Assembly: GCF_050948215.1 (NCBI RefSeq)
Contig: NC_135151.1
Span: 6,922,220-6,986,219 of the forward strand
DNA length: 64,000 nucleotides
Origin: Halictus rubicundus
Taxonomy: Eukaryota; Arthropoda; Insecta; Hymenoptera; Halictidae
Direction: 5' to 3'
The notes beneath the pieces are model-generated. The model was not told where the DNA came from, did no database searches, and worked only from the letters and a program-made list of their open reading frames with translations. Shown here piece by piece: positions 10,776 to 23,639 of the stretch (position 1 is its first letter; the number at the start of each line of letters is the position of its first letter). The position numbers and the translations under genes are program-made.

Positions 10776-13029
10776 ACAAGTTTTCGCACTTCAATTGGAT
10801 GCACTCCAATCTGCATGAACGAGTAGTGTGAAACGCGGAACGAAAGGTGACAAGTTCAGCCGACCAGGTTATCACCACCCTTTCGTTCATTCGATTTAAA
10901 ATTCATAAACCTTAGAAATCTGTCTGTCGCGAGTGTTCTGTGCTCGAGTCACACGTCGATCTATTGTTTTTTGTAAAAACTGGCAAAAAAGTATGGCCGC
11001 GCGCAAACTACAATTTCCGTCACGCTATACTCCGCGCGCAAAAAGAATCGCCGCGTTTCCACCGAGAAATTCCACTGTGTCTATTGCGTTTAGTATGCTT
11101 CTGGCGGATGATCGAAAGCTAAACAATTCTGTGAAGGAATTACTAATTCCCCAGAATTCACAAGCGTGTATATAAAGTTCTTAATCCAATTTTATTTTAA
11201 TTTTATCTTTTATCAGAATTGTGCTTGGATAAAGCAAAAGTCCAAATTTTTAACGATAATGAGTACGCGAAAAACGCTCGAAAAAATGGCTAAATTCCCT
11301 CCCTTCTCGCGCAGGGAAAGTCAACAGCAAATCAAATTTGTTTAAAGGCACGATTGTACTTGGGAGAAGTTTCTGGGGATAATGAGCGACGAGAAACGAT
11401 TGTAAAAGAATTGTTAAATCACTTAGCCTGCTCTCGCGTGGGAAATCAGGTCGCACCGGCGCGGCGCGATCGAAGAAAAAAAAAAACACAAGAACTCTCA
11501 TTATCGAGAAGCGAGATCTGGAACGTTTGTTACGCTTATCCCCTATTCAGTCAAGGGTTGAGTTCTCCCCGGGGTATGGATGTGCCGCACCGGTTTACGT
11601 GCGGATCGTGTAGGGCCAATTTCTCATACGTACACGTCGCCGCGCGGTCCGATTTTATCCGCGATTCGCTTTGCATGAGCGGAATTTCTGGGCCGGCCGA
11701 TGATCGATTTACTAGACGTCGAATCGCGTTTAAACTGCCGGGAACGATCCCTCAAACAACGCGCGCACCGTAAGCACCCGCGGCACAGAATTTTGAAACC
11801 TTCAGAACCGCCAGCCCTTTTATTAATAGTCGTCGACATTGAAGAATTCATCCTACCTTCGAACACTTTGCGGCCCCTCGTTCGATTGCTGTTAGTACCT
11901 CACTGCAATTAATTTGCATTCTAAGTGTCTTCAAGTTGGAAATACAGAACAGTGGTTCGATTTCGGTTTCGTGGATTGCGATATTGCTTCTGGAAATTGT
12001 GCGAGTGGTTGAACGCTTGCGAAATGGTTGCAGGGGTTTGTAGGCGTAGATTTGATTCCGGAGAACGTGATATTTATCTTTAGAAATCGTGCAAACAGTT
12101 GAACCTTGCGAAACGGAAGTCCAAAAGCGCAGCGGAAGAATTTTCCGAAGAAAATCAGAAAGTTGTGCATCAGAAAAATGTTGGGCGCATTCTTCTCCTT
12201 TAGAAGAGCTTCGAAGACTTTCAACTACCAACCCGTTTCGAATTAATTATTACTGGAGTCTTCGTGGCCTGCACCTCTGCACCTGTCAGTTGTCGGAATA
12301 ACATGCTCTCTCGCGACCACAACGGGGGTTGGCGTTTGCAGTTGATTTCATTGAAAGCTTGTGCGTTTTCCACGAGGCGTATCATCTTCCCTGAAGAGAC
12401 AGTATGTTCCCACGAGGCCGGCACGCTCGGTCTAGAAAGCCAATAGCAAGAGACGATTAAGATATAGTCATTTTGCTTGTCGCTTCCCTCTTCCTGGACA
12501 AGAGAGCCCCAACGCTTGTCGTGCACGAATGCAAACGCAACCGGCGTCGAACGTACAATTATTCGTCATTGGTACCTTCGATTCAGACGAGATCGTTCTG
12601 TGTCCGTTCTTCCTTCTCTCGAGCGCGGAGCGGTCTCTCGAATAAAACCTGCAAGTTGAGCTCGCCTTCTTTCGCTCGCCGGTTTCCTCTGGAAAATCGC
12701 GTGGAACGTTTCGCCGATTAGCGCAAGAGCGGCCGAGCGACATGCGAGCGACTCGTTTCTCGCATTAGAAATCGGATCCGAGCGATTTCTACGAAACATC
12801 CTGGGCTCCGGCTCGCGAAGAGGACACCGCGGATGAACGTCCGCCGGTGCTTCCGTCATCGTGGATCTTCGTGATCGTGATCCTCGCTGCGAGCCATCGA
12901 TCGCCGCGGTGAGAATTTTTGCGCGATCTCCTGGAAAGGTAAAACTCGGAAAGAAGAAAACCCAGAAGCATAACGGAAACATTCAGAAGCACGAGAGAAA
13001 ACTGCATGAGAGAAATATTCAGCACCATT
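10776..13029. other. no gene recognised
   Basis: Mixed composition with CpG-rich patches at 11550-11780 and 12560-12930. Overlapping frames on both strands indicate low stop density from GC content rather than coding. Confidence 0.45.
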
Positions 13030-13243
13030 CGACAAATCTTTGTGAAAAACAAACATTTCCTAGTTGACTTGCAACGAACCGGAGTGAAATAGAAGTTTAG
13101 TTTCTTTCTTGTTATGTTTAGTTGGTCGAAAATAATGTAACAGTATTTTTTAAAGTCTTCGAATGTTTTTACTGTTTGAAATTACGCCTACTCATTTTTG
13201 TCGTAAACGCATCAGCCTCCGTGCTACACAAGATTCGCAGACC
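13030..13243. repeat. dispersed repeat family I, diverged copy
   Basis: The interior (CAACGAACCGGAGTGAAATAG, TTTCTTGTTATGTTTAG) and the right end (GATTCGCAGACC) align in order with 19053-19250. The left end is eroded. Confidence 0.55.
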
Positions 13244-13628
13244 AATAATGACGGTACACTTTTTAATGTCAAACAAACCGATTCGACGGATGTCTGACTC
13301 CATGTGCCTCGGACGTTGCAAAAGACATATATACGTTACTTCTGTGTACTTTTTGTTGGCTCTAACGGATGTAATCGAATGAATACATGTTACAGTTCAC
13401 CCTCCTTCTTGGCTCTTTAATTACCTGCATGTGGTCATTGTATTTTTATACCTTCCTACATATGCGTGGGGATGAACGGAAAGTCTGTTCCGCTTCGTGA
13501 TCCAGTTGCAAGGTGTAAAAAACAAACGGATAATCTCTTCATTTTTTGCAGTATCAGCTGCGAAACGATTGGGCTGACGGGAGTCGCGTGAAAACTACAA
13601 AATACCTAGCTGATAAAAGTCACAAAAC

Positions 13629-13736
13629 TATCCCCACTACCGCGGGGTATACCCCGTGAGGATCAGCGTGGATCGAAGAATAGTATCTGCTGGACGGTAT
13701 ATGTCGCTGGCAAGACCCGTATTGTTGACACTGTAC
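13629..13736 (-). mobile_element. partial copy of TA-flanked miniature element family A
   Basis: TATCCCCACTACCGCGGGGTATACCCCGTGAG and TATATGTCGCTGGCAAGACC match the complete copies at 20608-20811 and 55638-55848. Both termini are missing. Confidence 0.7.
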
Positions 13737-14235
13737 ATGCATCCGACGTAATAATCTTCTGCAGGTTTACGGTTAATTATCATTGAGAAGCAACCGTGTG
13801 AGGTGTCTCCGGAGTTCTAGAGGGGTCCGGCGCCTCGATCATGTTCGGACCGCGCGATTTTCGGGTCCGTTTGTCGTCCTGCTGAAGAAACGAGGATGCT
13901 TATCGGCGGATCTGTTCGAACGTTTGGGAAATTCCGCGTGGCACGAAGCGGTGTGTGCTCGAACACGCGTGCACGAGTCAGCACGGCAGTTCGTCAGGCA
14001 GCTAGCTAGCCAGGTAGAGGTAGGTAGGAAGGTTCGATTTAAAAAGTAAATGACTGACGGACTGAGGTCGCCTACCAGGCAATTCCAGTAGCGGGCAATT
14101 GCGTGCAAGAAATTACTTGCCAATGCTGACTGGCACGCAAGCTCGAAGCGAATGCGAACGCTGAAGGCTGATGGGGCGAGCACGCCGACCGCGAGACGAG
14201 ACGCGGAGAGACGAGAGGAGAAGACGACTTCGTCG

Positions 14236-14348
14236 TTCGCCTGCCTGCCTTTGCCTGCCTTTGCCTGCCTTTGCCTGCCTTTGCCTGCCTTTGCCTGCCT
14301 TTGCCTGCTTTGCCTGCCGAGAGCTGCTTGCCTTTGCCTGCTTGCCTG
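14236..14348. repeat. decanucleotide tandem repeat (TTTGCCTGCC)n
   Basis: The ten-base unit TTTGCCTGCC repeats about seven times almost perfectly, then degrades. It accounts for Cys-Leu-Pro-rich readings on the plus strand and Lys/Gln/Ala/Gly-rich readings on the minus strand. Confidence 0.9.
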
Positions 14349-15319
14349 CCTGCCTCCTGCCAGGGTGGCTTGCCTTCTCTTCTCCTTTCAAGCCTCGACG
14401 ATCCCGTCATCGTGCATGCGAGCATCCGTGCCGCGAATCATCCGAACGATTCATCTCCAAAGCGGATCGAACTTTCCTTTGGAACCGATCGCGCAGATCG
14501 GCCCCCTGAATTCCCGCAAATCCAGCAAAATGGCGACCGGTCGCGCACCTAACGCCCCCTTCGGCAGACTTGGGTCTTCTTGGAACGAACAGAGCGAGAT
14601 CGATCAGGAACCAGGGGATCGAGAGAACGTGTTTATGCTGAAATAGCTTGTCCCTCGGGATTCTTGTCAGTTGTAATCTCGTTTCGATTGTGTAGCGAGA
14701 TATGTGGGAGACTTTAACTTGGACAAGCAGTGAATTTTGCTCGATACTTTACCGTTTGATAGTTTTCAGTCGCCTTTCGAGAATCGCTGATTGGTAATCT
14801 AGGATTTCTGAAATTTTCTAATGCTGTCCTACGGCATTTCGGTCTTTTCTCCTTCAAATGATGATTATTATCGGACTCAAAAATGGAAGGAGGCGACGAT
14901 TAAGATAGCCGTCGGAAGCTGAGAAGTTGAATGTAATCGTCGCGGGGATCATAGAACCATAATGTACCCGGGAATCTTAGGATTATTGGTTCTTTCCATA
15001 GCAATTTCAATCGCTGACGAGCACCTAAGTCCTCTCGACTGTTTTTGAACTCGCTATTTGGACCGCAGAGCCGAAACAGCCCCAGAAATCCCAGAGTTCA
15101 TTAATCTTACAATAAAGATTGCAACACGAATACCAAAGTGCACCTGGCTGCGTTGGATTTATTATTTATCTCTTTGAGGCACACGCTTTTAAAGAAAATA
15201 AAAACCTTAGTTGCACAGAATTTTGCAAATTCACTGCGTCACACAATGCATTTCCAACTGAATGAAAAACTTTAAATAAAACATTAAACTGTATGACCAT
15301 GAGTAACTTCAACTTGTCG

Positions 15320-15391
15320 AGGTGGGTTAAAATGGTTATCCCACCATGCGTAAAAAGCTAAGCAAAAGGTGGGATAGTTTTTAACCCACCT
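15320..15391. repeat. nested palindrome (hairpin whose arms are themselves hairpins)
   Basis: AGGTGGGTTAAAA...ATCCCACC is followed, after a 22 bp loop, by its inverse GGTGGGAT...TTTTTAACCCACCT. Each arm carries GGTGGG and CCCACC, so a four-stem cruciform is possible. Confidence 0.85.
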
Positions 15392-17777
15392 AGCCCCAAA
15401 GAGTTATGCGAAAATTATAGAATTTCTTCGCGACACGGTCATTGGGAAACCCACGAATCGCCGCTTCCGGTGTTTAAACCCGCAAGCTCGTGCAGCGAAT
15501 GCAAAAAATGAAAGAACACCCGATCGACCGATCGTTTGATTTAACGTTTCGAAATACCGCGAAAATTACATCGATATTATTTCAATCGACGTTCGACCGA
15601 TCCTTTTATTCAGAGCCAGAAAAGTATTTGCGTAAGACGGCAGCAATCTTCGGGTCTCCCTTCCCCTCCTCCCTCCGTCGCAATTCGTTTCAGTACGAAA
15701 CAGAAAATTATGGTTCATGCAAATGATTCACGGTGACTCATGCTTCAAGGAATCTCTTCCTCTCTTAACGTACACTTTTGTGATTATATCCCGATGTTCC
15801 ACGTTGTTCGTTAACGCTCGCCTGTCCTTCGCTTTACCAATTTAGGCCGTGTTGCGCTGTCAAATTGATGGAAGGGAACAAGCTAACGAAAAATATTTGT
15901 CTGCGTTTCTTTTAACGATCTTCAGCTTTTGTGAGTGCAAGACGACGACGAGTTATGTATCGATCATGTACAACATTGTACATACATAGTGCATTGATAT
16001 TGACAGCACATGATTTCCGAAGCAGAAGTTTTCGTTTTCACATTTCGAGCTACTGAGTTCGTGTTAGAACATTCGTCTTATCGTTTATACGTCTTTTCAA
16101 TCTTCCGGGGCAACGGTGGACAGTGTCCCTCGAATATTTCAACTTCAATATTATACACTATACATGTGCAGAATACGCCACACAGCCTGAATCTCTGTAA
16201 GGTCCTGCTCGCCAGAAAAGAAACGGACAAGTCAAAGGACCCGCAAATATCGAGCGCTTACAATTCTTACTGATGCGCAGAATCCATCACGTTCAACATT
16301 CATCGAACCTTACACCGTGAACGAGAACAGACACGCGAAGCATCCTCAGGGACGCATCACCTCGAATCTCCAAATTCTCATTCTCTACAAAAAAGGACCA
16401 AGAGGTCCTGGCCCGCAAGCCAGCGCGATTTTTCAGGAAAGATTCGCGCGCCCTTTCTTGTCGTTCGCTCTTCCGAGTCGAAGGGTTAACACACGTACAC
16501 GAGACGGAACGGAACGGACCAGAGAACGAAACGAAACGGTCCTCGTGCGTCGGAGTCGAAAGGGGGAGGGGGACGTTTACTCGAAATCAGAGGGGGGGCT
16601 CTAGATGAGAAGAGATAGAAGTTAGATCGTACTGGGATAAGGGAGGGGGTGGGGGGTGGGGGGGACACAATGAGCCCCCTCGAGTTCTCGTCCGGATCCG
16701 GAGCAGAAGCGTCGTGTCGTATCTTGTGCACCGGATGGCGGCTACGCCTCTTGTCGGCATTATACGGAATGCGCACACCGATTATCAAAACTGTCGCTTC
16801 CTTCGTTACCTTTTCACGGGCATCTGCACGTCTCTCTCTCGTTCCGCGCGGCCCGATGGACCCGTCGGTCGCGTTCACGCCGTAGTAACCGTGAAATATG
16901 ATTCGTTTTCTGGCAGGCGACTTCTATGACGAGCCCCACCAGAGCTGCCGGATTCTTCCCGGCAACTCGATCGTATTTAAATGTCATTCCGTTCACTTCA
17001 ACGCGGGGGCCCGCCGCTGCCTGTATTTAAGGTCGCCGAACGGGGCCCGATCAACTTCGGATACCCCACGATCGGACCCGGGAGATAGAGGAACACGACC
17101 AGGATAAACCTCGACTCGACTCGACTCGAATCGTCTCGTCTTACTCCAGGCCATCGACAGCCGAAAAATCAAAAGAGACCGGCGACACTCGCGCGTATAC
17201 CTGACGTGACGGTTTTACGGTTATCACGGTTTTGAGGAGGACTTTCAGCGCTGAAACCGACTCGTTTGCTGTCGATCTTGTCGAAAGATTACAATTTCCG
17301 GACGAATGCGAAGTGTCTCTCGGATGAATTATCAACGAAACCGGACGTGTTCAAAAGTCCCTTTCGCCGTCGCAAAACAACGAACCAAGCAGCACGGTTA
17401 AGTGTCTCTGTAACGAACTGGCATCGAACCGTACGTGTTTATAGATCGAAGACAACGTCCCTCGTGCATTCAGCCCGGAGGACAGTTTTCGCGTTTCCGA
17501 GTGGAAGGCTCGGTGATGGAAGAGGGTGTGCAGAGTGTATCGGCAAGCGAGCACGTAGGGTGCGCGCAATAACTACACTGCGAGCGTGTCACGTTCGTTT
17601 CTCTTGATCGCACGGGCCTTCAACGCGCTGCTGCTCGAGGAAAATGATCGGCGCGGACGAAGAAGCGGCCTGGAAATTCAGACACGAAACGCGCGAGGCG
17701 AGGCAGGACGACGGGGCAAAATACGAAGCGTTTACAAGCGGAGGGCGCGCGTGTTGGTGATCTCGGGGGCTAAGGAG

Positions 17778-18482
17778 GCGTTAAGAGGGGCAGCGTCGTA
17801 AAATAAGGCGGCGACGTGCTAGATACGGGCTCAACGGCGCATCGTAAAATCAGTCGGTGTCGGTGCACCGGCATAATTCTTCGGGCTCTACCCGGCCCGG
17901 CCCGGCCCGGCCCAGGCTGTGAATTTCGCGAGCGTTTAAGTGCACAGAGAACCCTCCGAAGAGAGAAGAGGAGAGAGAGAGAGAGAACCGGGCAACGTTA
18001 CGTGGACGTGTAATTGTTGCGAGCAGATGTTGCCATTGACCAAGTCGTTTTGCTGCGGCTCGACTTCAGGCGCCGGACAAAAGAGCGCACGGTTGCGCAA
18101 TCGCGCAAACCGCGCTGTCTTCCAAAGGCCGAGCTACTTTTCAATTTCGACAACCTTCGGCCCCCCCCCCCCCTTCTCACAGAATTTTTTCGTTTTTCGA
18201 GCTCACAAAGCCGATCGCAAACGAACCTGAGAAGGCTCTCGTACGATGCTCGGCATCGTGATCACGAGAACAACACCCGTGCGCGCGAGAACGTTGCCCG
18301 AGCTCGGATAAAAGGCACGCAAAACCCTCTATGATGCCCGCGACAAGGAGAAAGCGTTAAAAGGGACAGCCTCGTAAAATTAGGAGCCAGACCCGCGATC
18401 GAGACAACATGCTCCACGCTCTCGCGCGCACGACGCGACGCCTCGTAAAATTAAGTGGTATCGGCCGCGACAGATAATTGAC
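17778..18482. repeat. diverged duplicated segment with CGTAAAAT motifs
   Basis: 17778-17882 and 18353-18482 share GCGTTAAnAGGGnCAGC-TCGTAAAAT early, and a second CGTAAAAT followed by GGT-TCGG and ATAATT later, in the same order about 575 bp apart. Confidence 0.5.
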
Positions 18483-19052
18483 TCGCTTACGACGAATTTT
18501 ATGCAGACCTATCGGTGACCGCCGGTTACACGTCGCACCCTGGACGCCATCTGTGCCGAACTACAACCCCGGTTATAACGCCAAACACTAATTATACACA
18601 TGGTGTCAGTGGACCAAACATCTGGCAAGAATATTTTCTTCCGAAGGTCATTTTATTCGGAGTTAACAAGGTCATCGGTGTTCTTTGATACACAACTACA
18701 TTTTTTTTATTGCATCGCGTAACCGATCGAAAAATATATTCAGATATGAATAATAACGTGACCTTGAAATGACCTTGATCTTCGAAAATTAAAGTTTTAC
18801 CTAGAACTGACGTCTATCGAGATCGTAGGCTTTGTCCAAGACTCTACAATCAAGAGCGTGAATGTAAATAAACATGTTTACTGTCGCAATATTGATGATA
18901 CCCGATGATACCCTTTGCTACCCTAGACTCTGAAAGCGACGGAGGAGAGCGAAGTTGTTAGGTCATTGCGCGAGGAATGCGCTTTTTCCCTTTTCCAAAT
19001 CTTGCACAAGAGAACTTCACGAAACAGCACACCCATTACTGATAATTAATCG

Positions 19053-19250
19053 GTGGACTGCGGATCTTTATGCAAAATAAAAATTTTTTACCTGAATTGC
19101 AACGAACTGCAGTGAAATAGACATTTATTTTCTTTCGTATCATGTTTAGCAAATAATAGAATAGTATGTTTAAACTTCTCTAATATTTTTGCTACGTAAA
19201 ATTACACCTACTGATTTTTTGGTCATAAATGCATAAAATTCGCAGTCTAC
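19053..19250 (+). repeat. dispersed repeat family I, copy with both ends
   Basis: It begins GGACTGCGGATCTTTATGC and ends GCATAAAATTCGCAGTCTAC, imperfectly inverse. AAAATAAAAATTTTTTACC follows the left end. Other members: 39361-39595, 63488-63695, and reversed copies at 25743-25931 and 53262-53454. Confidence 0.75.
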
Positions 19251-20160
19251 TGAAAAGTTATCAGTAGTAACTTTAACCAGATAATGGAAGTGTACCCGAT
19301 TACGTTACTCTTCAAGATTCTACCCTTAATGCTCGAAACGAAAGAGGGTACTCAAGTTTTTAAAATATTCTAAGAGAAAAGGTACGTATCAGAATTCTTA
19401 AAATATATGATTGGCTAACAGGTATTCCTGGATAATGTTATTCGATAATGTTTTAATGGGACTCGCTGAAACACGAACGACCGTGGTGCTTCTTGACTGA
19501 AGCGCATCGCCGCAGCCATTTCGCTGCGCTTGCATCGGAAATGATGCGCCGATTCACGAGCATTTGACGTACGGCGAAGTAAACGGAAGCGGCCCCGTTT
19601 ATTTCGATGATCGGGAATCACGACGATAAAAAACCGAGCCGTGCGTGAGACGATAATAAGGTTCACCCGGAAGAATCATCAGGATGATATTATCGTGGCT
19701 GTTCTTTTGTGCTCGAATGTCTCGCATGCTTGTCCAGATTCCGACGTTCAATTATCCTTGATCTTTTCTTTCCTCTGGCAAAAAGCTATCCGATCGACGG
19801 AATCAGTCTGCCGTAATAGTTATTGGACGTCGGAGATATTTTCATTAACGATCATTGTAAAGACGACCAATGATCGTCTTTTGTAAATGAAGCATCGATT
19901 CAAATGATTTACCATGATTAGACCGTTCAGACTCGAGATTTCAGGCAGACTCACACACACACACACACGCGACAAACCATGATACTCTCACCTATAACCG
20001 CCTACACATTATTAAAAGAGTAACTCTGAAATCAATCTTCCTGAATTCTATGAACATTAGATTTTACTGGAATCGGGGAGCTTCGAGGATCGTCTACAAA
20101 ATAGGAAGAACAAGTTTTATGTACCAGACTGTACGTACTGTCAGCATAGACTTCACGAAT
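19251..20160. other. no gene recognised
   Basis: Mixed composition with a short (CA)n run at 19952-19969. No coding signal was found. Confidence 0.45.
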
Positions 20161-20359
20161 TTAACACTAAACGGCCGGTCAAATGATTTTCAGATTTTCA
20201 GATTTTTGATTCTACAATTATTGAAATGATAAAGATGCCTTCGTAGGAATTTATTCAACAGATTTCTTTATCGAAGCATGTATAAGTAAATTACGTCTTA
20301 TTCGTTTTATAAGACAATACATACTAGCCAATTTTAATGGTCGGTAGCTTCAGTGTTAA
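20161..20359. mobile_element. TTAA-flanked miniature element, family B
   Basis: TTAACACTAAACGGCCGGTC at the left and GGTCGGTAGCTTCAGTGTTAA-type sequence at the right, 199 bp; same terminal plan as 10566-10775. Confidence 0.7.
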
Positions 20360-20427
20360 ATAAAAATTGATTGAAACTACAAAGCTGCATTAAAGGGAAA
20401 TAATTCAGTGTTCTATTACTTTGAATA

Positions 20428-20470
20428 TACAGGATGATCGGTGACGGGTGGTATAACCGAACAGAGGCTG
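20428..20470. mobile_element. fragment of a transposon end (TACAGGATG type)
   Basis: TACAGGATGATCGGTGACGG resembles the TACAGGATGAGTCACCTAAC end of the element at 61639. Only this short terminal piece is present. Confidence 0.35.
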
Positions 20471-20479
20471 GTTCGATTA

Positions 20480-20555
20480 GGTCAGTGCAAAAGTTCGCGC
20501 CCGCTTCCTTGTTGTATTTTAATACGAGATCGGGCCACGAACTTTTGCACTGACC
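20480..20555. mobile_element. 76 bp miniature mariner-like element
   Basis: GGTCAGTGCAAAAGTTCG at the left is exactly inverse, apart from one base, to CGAACTTTTGCACTGACC at the right. The interior is under 30 bp. The ends resemble mariner-family terminal repeats. Confidence 0.8.
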
Positions 20556-20607
20556 CAATACATAAAAAAATAAGTCGAAATAGGTATGCATAAAACCGCG
20601 GTAGAAA

Positions 20608-20811
20608 TACAAGGCGATTTCTCTATACATGTCGCCAAAGTCTGGATGATAAACGTCGCGGAATTATCCCCACTACCGCAGGGCATACCCCGTGAGAGGC
20701 CGCGAAGTTCGAGAGGCTTCGGTAAACATAACACCGCTCGGGTATGTCTCCTGGACGATACACGACGCTGGCAAGACCCGTGTTGTTGACATACATCGAG
20801 AATTCACTGTA
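20608..20811 (-). mobile_element. TA-flanked miniature element family A, complete copy
   Basis: It ends in ATTCACTGTA and begins TACAAGGCGATTTCTC, with internal GGGATAATTCCGCG-type and GGGGTATGCCC motifs. Reversed relative to the copies at 50282 and 55638. Confidence 0.85.
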
Positions 20812-22868
20812 GCGATTAATCTCTGACACGAAACTTGATTGACTATTTCACTCACTATCTCTGAAACACAAGCTGTACACCGCGGAGAATCATTTTCTCG
20901 AAACATCATCATCCCTTTTCCTCTACTTGTCCAAAAATCAACTCCCCCTTTTTCCTACGCGTGTAAATAACTTCTCCAGAGATCGGACTTAGTATTCCGA
21001 TCGTCGACTCACTATTAGGGGTAGAATTATCACGATTGGGGCATTATTGTCGCCTCGTTGAGCTACAGCTCCGAGAAACGGTGTGTTCGCTGGGTCGAGG
21101 ATGTTCTCGTGACCGCGAATAAGTGATCCCCGGCATTAAACGAACGGGTGAAAACGGGTGTTCCTCGGGGAACGGGGCCCCGGGTGTGTAAGAGAAGAAG
21201 ACGGGCCCTGCGGAGGGGCCCGGGAGAGCGGTGGGGGGAGGGGAGAAACGTGGGCCCGAGGTGCAATGGCCCGGCTCGAAGAACAATGATCGACTACCCT
21301 GCCGAATTTTACGACGTGGCCCTTTTCTTCGCGCCGCACGGGCCCCCTGCGTGCTAACCATCTTGACGGATGAACACACCATGCATAACGAATGTTACGG
21401 GTATCCCGGCGTTGCGGTAAATATCCTCCATGCCTGAACGTTGCCCATACACCATCCCGCCGTGTTACAAGCCGTAGCAAATCGCACGGAAAATTGTGGA
21501 AAATTCGGTTGGTTTCCGTCGGTCTCGTAAGAAAAGATAATCGGCATCGATTCCGATCGCGTAGCGGGTTAACCGGTCGATTAATCGTTGAATGGGGTTT
21601 TTCACGCGACGCTTCGGGCGTTCGACGGGGGGCCCCGGTAGTCCCCGAGGACAGGCCCGAAAGGATACAATATCATGGGCAGCGTTCAAAGAGCAGGCCT
21701 AGTCACCGCTCGCTACCGTACGCGTCTACAGGCTCCGGTATCGTTGATCTGGAATCGACCCCTGTCGTCCCCCCTCCCTCCCACCCCCTTCGGGGCCCCG
21801 GGGAAAAGTAATTAAAGAATTAATTAAACGGAGGCTTACTCAGCTAAGTTCAGCCATCGATCAAGGCTAACCATGGCAGGCTCTTGTTTGCCGCTGACAA
21901 AAAACACCGCTACCGAAATCATAGGGAGGCCCATTGTGGGCCCGTTTCGATGCTCTCGGGGCCCCCGGGACGGCATAGCCGATGGACGGACAGGCGGAAT
22001 AGTAGGCAGAGGTTGTTCTCGAATCGATGCTCCCGATCCGGAGAGGCGAGAGAAGAAGAAGAAAGGAAGAGAAAGAGAGACAGAGAGAGAAAGGGAAGGA
22101 AGGCTGAGACGAGTCGAGTAGCGAACACAGGCGGACGAAGATCGAGAGAGTAGGAATGCAGCTCGCGTGCTCCGTTCCTGTCGTTACAAATTAGAGTAAA
22201 AATCATGAAGGAGAATCGTGGCAAATAACTTGCGCAGCGGGAGGGTTCCACCGGGGCCCAACCGGCGAACAATGCCTCCCCCTCCTCCTCGCGGGGCCTC
22301 ACCCCCCCCCCCCCTTCCTCCACTCTCTCTCTCTTCTTTTTTTCACCGTCCTTTCTCTTTCGGTTTTTCGCCTTTCTACTCGCCGTTGCTCTCCGTTCCT
22401 CGGTCGTCCCCCCTTGCCCCCTTGTACAGCCACCGTGTTCACCGTGCTCGTTCTTTTCTTCGCGTTGCCCGGTCTTGTCCATGTTCTACCGACTAATAAT
22501 AACGATCAACCAGGCTTGAAGAGAGTTCGACGCGTCCAGCTACTATCGCTGGCCCCCTTATACTCGCTCACTCCTTCGTCGTGTATCCCTTTCTCTCTGG
22601 TGCTGCTCCACGCTACCGTTTCTCTACCCCCTCGCTTTTTCTCTTTCGCTCGCCACGAATCGCCGCTCGTGTCGACACGTATCGGCCTGTCGATAACTCC
22701 GTGTCCAAGATTCCGGCTGGCGTAACAGAAAAGTTTAAAGACCAGGCTTACCGGTAGCCGCTGACAGAGCTATGCCACGCCGTTGTTCGATTGTTTCCAC
22801 CGAGTGGAAGGGCCGGTTTCAAAAGCACGCGATTAATCCTCGTCGAAACTCGCGGGCCCCTTCCCCCA

Positions 22869-22910
<42 letters not shown>

Positions 22911-23639
22911 TTGTCAATTTCCCTATCTATCTCCGCTCGACTCGAGGCGAAATAGAATCCCCCTCCTGCCCTCTATTTCTCTCTCGCTCCCTCCTCCGTC
23001 TACTCTCTCCCGTGTCGATGTCTCCTCCATCTTTCTCCGATCAGCTCGAGCCGAGATAGCCGGCGCAACTACATCGAGGCATGTTCCGTGGCGTCGCGAG
23101 AGAGCCGAGCCACGCCACGCGTACGAATTGTTCGCCTCGATTCCGACGCGATCGATCTCGCGACGCTTTTATTTAAATACTTACCGCGTTAGGTAGCCTT
23201 ACGGCGAAACCACAACCACGCCGACGGTGGTGTCGCCGGCGACCGGCCCGAGACCGACACTCCTTTCCTCTTTCTTCTCGATCGATCGCACCCGGCATTC
23301 GCTCGCTCTGCTCCGCTATGCGGCCGTAGAGAAATCTTTTTACTTACACGGCCAGCCGGACCCGGCAATTCCACCAGCTTCTGATCACGGACAAATCGAT
23401 CGAGAGCGGTCACTCGACTCGATCGTGATTCCTGACGATGTGAAGTCTAATCTCCGCTGCGCTGCCCCTCGGATATTCGACATTCTTCATTGTCTGTCTG
23501 ATTGCTCGGCACGTTGAGTGCCACGCGAATTTTATGCGTTCCACGCGAGTTTCGCTTATTTCATTCATAGACGCGACCAGCGTTATTAATAACAATTGTC
23601 AGCTACTTGATAATGAAGTTGTAATATATAGATTAAATA
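20812..23639. other. GC- and CT-rich island, no gene recognised
   Basis: Between 21100 and 23450 the sequence is very GC-rich, with GGGGCCCC-type runs, a C-run at 22301-22314, pyrimidine-rich DNA at 22260-22680 and a (CT)n tract at 22866-22907. It may be a promoter or first-exon region. No ATG-plus-donor exon stands out. Confidence 0.4.
22866..22907. repeat. (CT)n microsatellite
   Basis: About 21 uninterrupted CT dinucleotides. Confidence 0.95.

Larger units (their letters stand above)
13737..19052. other. gene-poor interval with GC islands
   Basis: Islands at 13780-14650, 16440-18560 and smaller patches are CpG-rich with long but overlapping open frames. A TATTTAAG box at 17023-17030 sits in one island, and a C-run is at 18160-18173. 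No exon with splice context or known domain was found. Confidence 0.4.

Noticed and set aside
14072..14646. Cys/Leu/Pro-rich and Lys/Gln-rich frames on both strands
   Set aside because: Produced by the TTTGCCTGCC tandem repeat, open in several frames.
17000..17110. TATTTAAG box in a CpG island as a promoter
   Set aside because: No matching initiator or downstream coding exon was found, so the call would rest on one short AT-rich word.
21919..22482. 187-codon minus-strand frame rich in Arg, Glu, Lys
   Set aside because: Derives from CT/GA-rich DNA; overlaps equally open frames on the other strand; no domain.
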